Assembly (NCBI GenBank): GCA_025201865.1
Contig: MU602974.1
Span: 6,108 to 28,512 of the forward strand
Direction of reading: 5' to 3'
Source of the DNA: Ramicandelaber brevisporus
Lineage: Eukaryota; Kickxellomycota; Ramicandelaberales; Ramicandelaberaceae
DNA length: 22,405 nt
Part shown: positions 16,902 to 22,405 of the stretch, one piece after another
Layout of the letters: the number at the start of each line of letters is the position of its first letter
How positions within the stretch are numbered: position 1 is the stretch's first letter
Translations under genes and position numbers: made by a program
The notes under the pieces: model-generated
Told to the model about the DNA's origin: nothing
The model's input: the letters and a program-made list of their open reading frames with translations, nothing else
The model's database searches: none

Positions 16902-18149
16902 ATGCAGCGAGGAAGTGGACAAAGTAGCGGCGGCAGCGGCGGCGGTTTCAGAGGCGGCCGTGGTGGTAGTTTCAGAGGCAGCCGCGGCGGCGGCTTCAGA
17001 GGTGGACGAGGCGGTCGTGGCGGTCGTGGCGGCGGTAGTGGTGGCAGAGGACATGATGCACAACAGTCTGCCACTGCATCAACTTCCAGTAGTCTTACTG
17101 ATCAGCGTGTTGCCAAGTCAGCATCGGAAATCAAGAAGCGCATTCGTGATACAGACAGAGTATTGAGACGCGAGGGATTGACGGCGACAGCTAAAGTGGA
17201 CGCCGAGCGTAAGAGAAAGGCACTGGAAGTTCAGTTGGCACAGCTGCAGACACAAAAGGTAGCTGGCAAGGTTGATGACAAGTACAAAATGGTCAAGTTC
17301 TTTGAGAAGCAAAAGCTGCTAAGAAAGCTGAAGCAAGTTGAGAAGCAATTGTCAAAGTTGGAAATGAGATCTTCAGATATGGATTCGGATAAAGAACATA
17401 GTGATAGTAATGATGACGATGATGATCAAAACAGTGAGCCTGAATTAATGGATAGCGATAATGACAGCGACAATGACGGAGATGATGAGAAGTCAGCGAT
17501 CGGATCAATGTCAGCAGATGAACTCAGTGAGCAGCGTAAAGTGCTTTATACAGATGTGTTTTACATTAGTCACTATCCAAGTGGTGAAAAGTACATTTCA
17601 TTGATGCAAAGTCCAAATAATGATGAGTCGGCAAGAAAAAGAAATGAGATGAGAGATGCCATTAGAGCAAGAATTGATGCCGGCGAATTGGTAATGGATC
17701 TGGACAAGGTCAAGTCAAGCGCAGAGGTTGCAAAGAAGCAGTCGGTTGCTTCATCAGCATCAGCATCATCATCATCCTTGGCAAACAAGCGCAGTGGTAC
17801 TGTAAATGTGATGAATGATTCGCACTATCCAGGAAGTGGCGCAGAGTCTGAAATGAGTGGAACTTTGGGAGATGCTGAAAATCACACTTCTAGCGATGAC
17901 GATGAAGACATGGAGGATGACACCAGTAAATCAAAGAAGAAGCGAAAGAAGTCAAAGAAGCACAATGTCAATGACAAAGATGATGAAGAAGAAGAAGATA
18001 CATCATCGAGCAAAAAGAAAAAGTCCAAAAAATCCAAAAAGAGCAAGGACGAACAGCCTAGAAAGAAGCATAAGACCAGCAGCGCAGCGAAGGACGAGCG
18101 AGCAGCCACGTTGCTGGCCCAAGACGACTTCTTTGCAGCTGCCGATTAA
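16902..18149 (+). CDS. EFG1: Efg1-like pre-rRNA processing protein with an N-terminal RGG domain
   Basis: Efg1 is a nucleolar factor of the small-subunit processome needed to mature 18S rRNA. The 415-aa product has a Gly/Arg-rich segment at about 14-50 (FRGGRGG repeats), then the family core at about 74-170: SEIKKRIRDTDRVLRREG, a coiled-coil Lys/Arg/Glu helix, and KYKMVKFFEKQKLLRKLKQV. An acidic stretch (about 160-195) separates this from YISHYPSGEKYISL (about 220-235), the second conserved Efg1 block. The tail (about 325-405) alternates Asp/Glu and Lys runs and carries strong nuclear or nucleolar targeting signals. Yeast Efg1 is about 230 aa, so the RGG head and charged tail are extra. RGG domains bind RNA and are arginine-methylated in nucleolar proteins such as fibrillarin. 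ATG 16902 is preceded by purine-rich non-coding sequence. A generic coiled-coil nucleolar protein is the less likely alternative. Confidence 0.85.
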   Translation: MQRGSGQSSGGSGGGFRGGRGGSFRGSRGGGFRGGRGGRGGRGGGSGGRGHDAQQSATASTSSSLTDQRVAKSASEIKKRIRDTDRVLRREGLTATAKVDAERKRKALEVQLAQLQTQKVAGKVDDKYKMVKFFEKQKLLRKLKQVEKQLSKLEMRSSDMDSDKEHSDSNDDDDDQNSEPELMDSDNDSDNDGDDEKSAIGSMSADELSEQRKVLYTDVFYISHYPSGEKYISLMQSPNNDESARKRNEMRDAIRARIDAGELVMDLDKVKSSAEVAKKQSVASSASASSSSLANKRSGTVNVMNDSHYPGSGAESEMSGTLGDAENHTSSDDDEDMEDDTSKSKKKRKKSKKHNVNDKDDEEEEDTSSSKKKKSKKSKKSKDEQPRKKHKTSSAAKDERAATLLAQDDFFAAAD

Positions 18150-18594
18150 TTATGCAAACCAACCTAATTTACACCTGCATGTTGAAATGCTGTTTATCAT
18201 TGCAGACCTGCAATGAAGTACATTGTGTTGTATCAAGCGTATAGAGAGGGGAAGAGTGAAAGGAAGAGGAAGAGGAAGATGGGGGGGAGAAGGATAACGA
18301 GCAGATTGACTGGGAGGTGAATTGACCTGCATGCCCAACGGGAAGGTCACAATAACTATCCGTCCATCCTCTCTCCTTTTAAAACACGGCTTGGGGAACC
18401 GACCACGAGTCATCTTGAGCAACAAACCTCACTACGTACTTGCAACCTCATCTTGTACTCCTGTACTCCTGTACTCCTGTACTTTTACTTTTTCTGTTGT
18501 CTTTGTTCTTTGCTCTATTTCTTTGTTTCTCTCTCTTGAATACTACCTACTATTTACTTCAGGAACCACAACCAACCAACCAACTGACTTGGAG
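18150..18594. promoter_or_regulatory. Spacer between EFG1 and NMA111, with promoter/leader
   Basis: This spacer contains a purine block (about 18240-18292), three tandem tgtactcc units (18454-18482), then a pyrimidine-rich stretch ending tatttacttcag at 18562, a good splice-acceptor shape 32 nt before the NMA111 start. The donor is not clear. An in-frame open extension from 18322 would code a hydrophobic segment and is treated as leader. Confidence 0.5.
18454..18482. repeat. Octanucleotide repeat (tgtactcc)3 plus tgtac
   Basis: Three perfect 8-bp copies and a partial fourth lie in the NMA111 leader or promoter. Confidence 0.9.
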
Positions 18595-21500
18595 ATGCTC
18601 AGTCGAAACGACCTATCAGCTCCCAGCTCACCAGTCTCCAATGGTGCTTCTCCCAGCAGCTCCAATCCCAGCGCGACTCCACTATTGTCACGAAGACTCA
18701 CTCGAGAGAACTCTGCCGTCACAATCGATCGCAGTGGCAGTATCGTGGTTGATGTCTCTCGCCTGCTGCGTCGCGATTCCCTTCTCATTCCGCGTCCTGG
18801 CCAACAACATGACGATGCCACAGCTGAATATGCCTTGGGCACGTCATCGAATGGATACAGCCCACCTGCAGGCAGTGATATAGCCAGCGAGAAGGACATT
18901 GCTGAAGCCGGCGTGGATGTCGACCAGTTGCACGCAGCACTGGGCCGTCGCAAAGGATTGGCTCCAACCACATCCACTTTGACACGCTCATCAACATTCA
19001 AGAGCTCATCAACACCAGCACCGCCGCCGATTTCACAGCCGCCGACCCACTTGCAAACGCCAGTTCCCCCCGGTGTGGCTATCAGTACCTCCGAGGAACA
19101 CTTGCACTTTTGGGAGCGCACTATTGAGCACGCTGTCAAGGCAATTGTTTGCATCCGCGGCAATCAGCCTCGCCCATTTGACCAGGAGCGCAGCGGTCGC
19201 TTCAACGCCACTGGATTTGTCGTTGACGCTGAGCAGGGAATCATTTTGACGAATCGACATGTTGCCTGTGCTGGTCCATTCGAAGGTGAAGCCATCTTTC
19301 TCAACCAAGAGAAGGCTGAGCTGCGCACCATTTACCGAGATCCCGTTCATGATTTTGGCTTTCTCAAGTATGATCCAAAGAAGGTGCGCTATTTCAAACC
19401 AACTTCGCTCATCCTGGACCCCAATGGCGCAGCAATCGGCACCGAGGTTAAAGTGATTGGAAATGATGCCGGAGAAGACATTTCGATTCTTTCTGGCCAC
19501 ATTTCCCGCATTGACCGCAATCCTCCATCATATGGACCGCGCACATACAACGACTTCAATACATTCTACTTGCAGTCGGCCGCATCGCTCAGCGGTGGGT
19601 CCAGCGGCTCGCCTGTGATCGATGTCGCTGGCAACGTTGTTGGCTTGCAAGCCGGTGGTCGAGTGGATTCTGCGACCAACTACTTTTTGCCGCTGCATCG
19701 AGTTTTGCGTGCATTGGAGTTCATCAGGCGAGGCGAACCAGTGCCACGCGGCACGATCCAGGTGAAGTGGGAGTACCAGTCTTATGATGCACTGTCCCGG
19801 CTGGGTTTGGGCAGCAGCATCGAAGGCAATGTCCGCCGTGCCTTCCCTGATGGCAAAGGTATGCTGGTCGCTGCCACAGTGTTGCCGAGCGGTCCGTCGG
19901 ACAGCATGATCACAAACAGTGACATTTTGTACTCCATCAACGGTCGCATCGTCACAGAGTTCCAGGTTGTGGACGACATTTTGGATCGTAGCATTGGCAT
20001 GCCTCTCAAGATTGTCGTCGTTCGTGAGGGCGAATTCCAATGTTTCAGTATCACTGTTCAAGACTTGCACTCAATCACTCCCGACCGTCTCTTGTATGCC
20101 ACGGGTTCTGTCATTCACGACCTGTCGTACGTCACTGCCATGAACAGCGAGCATGCAGTCTCTGGTGTTTACATCGCCAATGGCCGCGGCCCATTCCAAG
20201 GCGGCGGTGCTCTGATTGTGTCGCTGAACGGGATCGAAACACCTGACTTGGCCACATTTATGCAGGTGTACAGCACGCTTCCTGACAATGCACCAATCAG
20301 TTTTATGTGGCGTCCGCTGAGTCGAACCGATTTGCGTAACCCAGTGTTTGCCTACAATGAGCGACACTTCTTTGAGACGTGCATGTACGTTCGCAACGAT
20401 GCTACGGGTCTTTGGGACAAACATGCTCTTCCCAATGTTGGTCCGGAGGTTCCACCTGTGCCACAAACGGTCAGTCTTGTCACGAATCTGCGCTCAAGTC
20501 CTGCAATTGACGCCACGACGCCATCGCTGGTGCTTGTCAAGAGTTACTCGCCACTGCAAGTCTCTGGCGGGTCGAGCACAGTTGGCCGCGGAACTGGTGT
20601 CATCTTTGATGCAAAGAAGGGCTTGATTGTCGTCCAATCTACAGCGGTTCACAATGAACTCGCTAACATCCGCCTGACGTTTGCTCAGAAGATTAAAGTG
20701 CGCGGCCATGTCATCTTCTTCCATCCGCACCACATGTACTGCATCATTCGTTACGATCCCAAGCTGCTCGGTCGCACTCCAGTGCGCTCTGCTCAGTTCG
20801 GCGACAATGAGCTTGAGTACGACGCCGAGTATACACTGGTTGGATTTGGTGCAAATGAGACAATTAAGGCACACCAGACCCACATCAACGATATCAATCC
20901 GGTGGTTGGGCAGCCGCTATATCCGGCGAGATGGCGGCCAATCAACTTTGACTGGACATCAACGCGTGCTGCAACATCGCTAGTGGCGTTCTCGAGTGTG
21001 ATTGTGGATTCAGACAACAAGATTGCTGGAATATGGATGGAGCATATGGATGATGACAATGACACGAGTGCCTTTTCATACTTTGGAATATCGACCACTC
21101 TGCTGAAACCCTTGCTCAGTCAGTATGTTGATGCTCCTTCGCTGGCTGATCAGCATTTACCCAAATTACGTTCATTGGGCATCGAATGCAGCTTCCTGTC
21201 GATTACTGCGGCCAAAGAGATTGGAGTCAACGAGTATTGGCAGCGCAAGCTCGACGTTGCTTCTCCATCTCGTCCATCTGTGATGATGGTCTCTCGTGTT
21301 GAGGCTCTTGGCAGCAGTGCTGGCATTCTCAAGCCGAACGACATTCTTCTCGAAGTCAATGGAATCATGCCCGTCAGTTTCACCGATCTGGATGCAGCCC
21401 AATCCTTCAACGACAATGTAACACTCACAATTGTTCGTGAACATGCCATCCTCCGCAACATTACAGTTCCAACTCAAGATATTGTGCGCAACGGCAGCAT

Positions 21501-21957
21501 TTGCAGCAGGTTTGTGTTTTGGGGCGGTGCATGTTTCCAAGAGCCGTACCGCGCACTGTTGCAACAGACTACAAACGTGCCGTCGAAGGTCTATGCTTCA
21601 TTCTTCAGCTATGGATCACCAGTGGCGGAACATGCAACATTTGCTGGTAACTATATAACGCATGTTAATAATGTACCAACACCAGATTTGGATGCGTTCT
21701 TGAAGGCTATCAAATCTTCTGCTACTGCTGCTGCCTCAGCAACAGCAACAATATTAGCATCAAATGGAACTAATGAGAATGAGATGAATGGAAATGGACA
21801 GTCGTCCTCGTATGTGAGATTGCGCATTGTGATGGAGTCAAAGACTGTTTCGCACACAGTATCTATCCGGCCCAATTACCATTACTGGCCAACCAGAGAG
21901 CTTGTGAAAGATTTGACGATGCCAACAGGATGGCGTTGGGTTGAGCACTCTAATTAA
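18595..21957 (+). CDS. NMA111: Nma111-type HtrA-like serine protease with tandem protease and PDZ modules
   Basis: Nma111 is the nuclear HtrA/Omi relative of fungi, linked to apoptosis-like death and stress survival. Numbered from ATG 18595 (1,120 aa), a disordered Ser/Pro head of about 150 residues precedes a trypsin-like domain with the full triad His222 (TNRHV), Asp253 (HDFGF) and Ser337 (GGSSGSP). A PDZ domain follows at about 405-505 (SDILYSINGR). A second protease-like domain begins near 664 (GRGTGVIFDAKKG) but lacks the triad: the TNRHV position reads VQSTAV. A second PDZ lies near 896-965 (PNDILLEVNG), then a degenerate PDZ-like part with a low-complexity insert, and the family ending TREL...GWRW. 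This double layout is diagnostic of Nma111. ATG 18595 was chosen because the upstream extension would add a transmembrane-like segment (VVFVLCSISLFLSL) to a soluble nuclear protein. Confidence 0.94.
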   Translation: MLSRNDLSAPSSPVSNGASPSSSNPSATPLLSRRLTRENSAVTIDRSGSIVVDVSRLLRRDSLLIPRPGQQHDDATAEYALGTSSNGYSPPAGSDIASEKDIAEAGVDVDQLHAALGRRKGLAPTTSTLTRSSTFKSSSTPAPPPISQPPTHLQTPVPPGVAISTSEEHLHFWERTIEHAVKAIVCIRGNQPRPFDQERSGRFNATGFVVDAEQGIILTNRHVACAGPFEGEAIFLNQEKAELRTIYRDPVHDFGFLKYDPKKVRYFKPTSLILDPNGAAIGTEVKVIGNDAGEDISILSGHISRIDRNPPSYGPRTYNDFNTFYLQSAASLSGGSSGSPVIDVAGNVVGLQAGGRVDSATNYFLPLHRVLRALEFIRRGEPVPRGTIQVKWEYQSYDALSRLGLGSSIEGNVRRAFPDGKGMLVAATVLPSGPSDSMITNSDILYSINGRIVTEFQVVDDILDRSIGMPLKIVVVREGEFQCFSITVQDLHSITPDRLLYATGSVIHDLSYVTAMNSEHAVSGVYIANGRGPFQGGGALIVSLNGIETPDLATFMQVYSTLPDNAPISFMWRPLSRTDLRNPVFAYNERHFFETCMYVRNDATGLWDKHALPNVGPEVPPVPQTVSLVTNLRSSPAIDATTPSLVLVKSYSPLQVSGGSSTVGRGTGVIFDAKKGLIVVQSTAVHNELANIRLTFAQKIKVRGHVIFFHPHHMYCIIRYDPKLLGRTPVRSAQFGDNELEYDAEYTLVGFGANETIKAHQTHINDINPVVGQPLYPARWRPINFDWTSTRAATSLVAFSSVIVDSDNKIAGIWMEHMDDDNDTSAFSYFGISTTLLKPLLSQYVDAPSLADQHLPKLRSLGIECSFLSITAAKEIGVNEYWQRKLDVASPSRPSVMMVSRVEALGSSAGILKPNDILLEVNGIMPVSFTDLDAAQSFNDNVTLTIVREHAILRNITVPTQDIVRNGSICSRFVFWGGACFQEPYRALLQQTTNVPSKVYASFFSYGSPVAEHATFAGNYITHVNNVPTPDLDAFLKAIKSSATAAASATATILASNGTNENEMNGNGQSSSYVRLRIVMESKTVSHTVSIRPNYHYWPTRELVKDLTMPTGWRWVEHSN

Positions 21958-22135
21958 CTGCCTTTTAATTATAGTTTACATTTTTACTTACTTTTACATT
22001 TGCTTTTACTCTTTGCTTTTGCTTTTAAAGTTTAATTCATCATAATCAGGTAAAATATACGATTCGACATGGTGCATCGTCTGAGTCAAAAGGTTAAAGT
22101 AAAAATAATGAGCAGCAGATTTGTAAACAAAATAG
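21958..22135. other. Convergent 3' spacer, NMA111 / cytochrome P450
   Basis: This 178-bp AT-rich spacer is full of ttttac and cttttgc units; ttacttttacatt at 21988-22000 matches the SEC1 3' flank. No gene is seen. Confidence 0.6.
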
Positions 22136-22405
22136 CTAATAGCGAGGAGTAAAAGTAATTTGATTGGTTACAACACGAGGCAGAGCCGAAGACGTATGCT
22201 CAAGAGTTCCCGGATGACTGTCGGCCAATTTCCACTCAAAGCGACGCAGCAGCATGGCCAGCACAACGCGAATCTCCATGTATGCAAACTGCATACCGAG
22301 GCATACGCGCAGTCCATATCCAAATGGTGTCCAGTATGGATTCTTGGTTGATGAAAACGAATCCTTGGTATCGTCTTCAAACCGATCTGGACGGAACTCG
22401 GCAGC
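22136..22405 (-). CDS. Cytochrome P450, C-terminal fragment (5' part outside window)
   Basis: The last 89 codons and stop (TAG at 22138-22136) of a gene entering from the right edge. The fragment opens with AAEFRPDRF, the PERF-type motif, then PYWTPFGYGLRVCLGMQFAY. That is the P450 heme-binding signature FxxGxRxCxG, whose Cys (codon 22303-22301) is the fifth ligand of the heme iron. The helix after it (MEIRVVLAMLLRRFEW) is the usual L helix, and ITFTPRY ends the chain, as in microsomal fungal P450s. The substrate and CYP family cannot be told from this end. The frame is intact and P450 identity is certain; the role (xenobiotic, sterol or secondary metabolism) is open. Confidence 0.95.
   Translation of the reverse strand, partial: AAEFRPDRFEDDTKDSFSSTKNPYWTPFGYGLRVCLGMQFAYMEIRVVLAMLLRRFEWKLADSHPGTLEHTSSALPRVVTNQITFTPRY

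Noticed and set aside
18322-18594. N-terminal transmembrane segment on NMA111
   Set aside because: The extension is open by chance, contains the octamer repeat and a polypyrimidine-AG acceptor, and does not fit a soluble nuclear protease.
1-22405. A linked trafficking gene cluster (rhomboid-like, SEC1, EF-hand, wall protein)
   Set aside because: Orientation alternates, unrelated housekeeping genes are interspersed, and no shared regulatory site was found.

Overview
The window looks like nuclear DNA of a fungus, probably an early-diverging lineage. Two genes belong to families best known from fungi (Efg1-type rRNA processing and the twin-protease Nma111). The genes are dense and their coding parts appear intronless. 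Proteins carry long Gln, Ser, Gly and Asn tracts, and the spacers are full of 4-8 bp tandem repeats. The lineage is inferred from gene content only; no marker here fixes the species.

Layout, left to right. (1) 1-4926, minus strand: a 4.9-kb open frame running off the left edge. It encodes a giant rhomboid-superfamily membrane protein with about 1,340 disordered residues before its membrane domain. All three active-site positions I could align are substituted, so it reads as an iRhom-like pseudoprotease. (2) 4927-7299: a 2.4-kb divergent promoter region packed with microsatellites. (3) 7300-10395, plus: Sec1/Munc18-type protein. (4) 10637-11125, minus: a four-EF-hand, calmodulin-like protein. 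(5) 11971-12600, plus: a small secreted Ser/Ala/Thr/Pro-rich probable cell-wall protein. (6) 12601-14287: a 1.7-kb convergent spacer with a pyrimidine-rich block followed by a sequence island of different character, possibly the left end of an LTR retroelement. (7) 14288-16591, minus: RING-H2 E3 ligase with a second, half RING at its C terminus. (8) 16902-18149, plus: Efg1-like pre-rRNA processing factor with an added RGG domain. (9) 18595-21957, plus: Nma111-type HtrA protease. (10) 22136-22405, minus: the heme-binding end of a cytochrome P450 running off the right edge.

No operon or obvious gene cluster is present. The genes are housekeeping or regulatory, in alternating orientation. Several touch the secretory pathway and cell surface (rhomboid-like protein, Sec1, wall protein), but neighbourhood alone is weak evidence that they work together.

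Three points deserve most attention: the rhomboid-like protein with lost catalytic residues, splice-acceptor-like signals just before the start codons of three otherwise intronless genes, and the unexplained island at about 13.03-13.97 kb. I found no tRNA, rRNA or CRISPR array.
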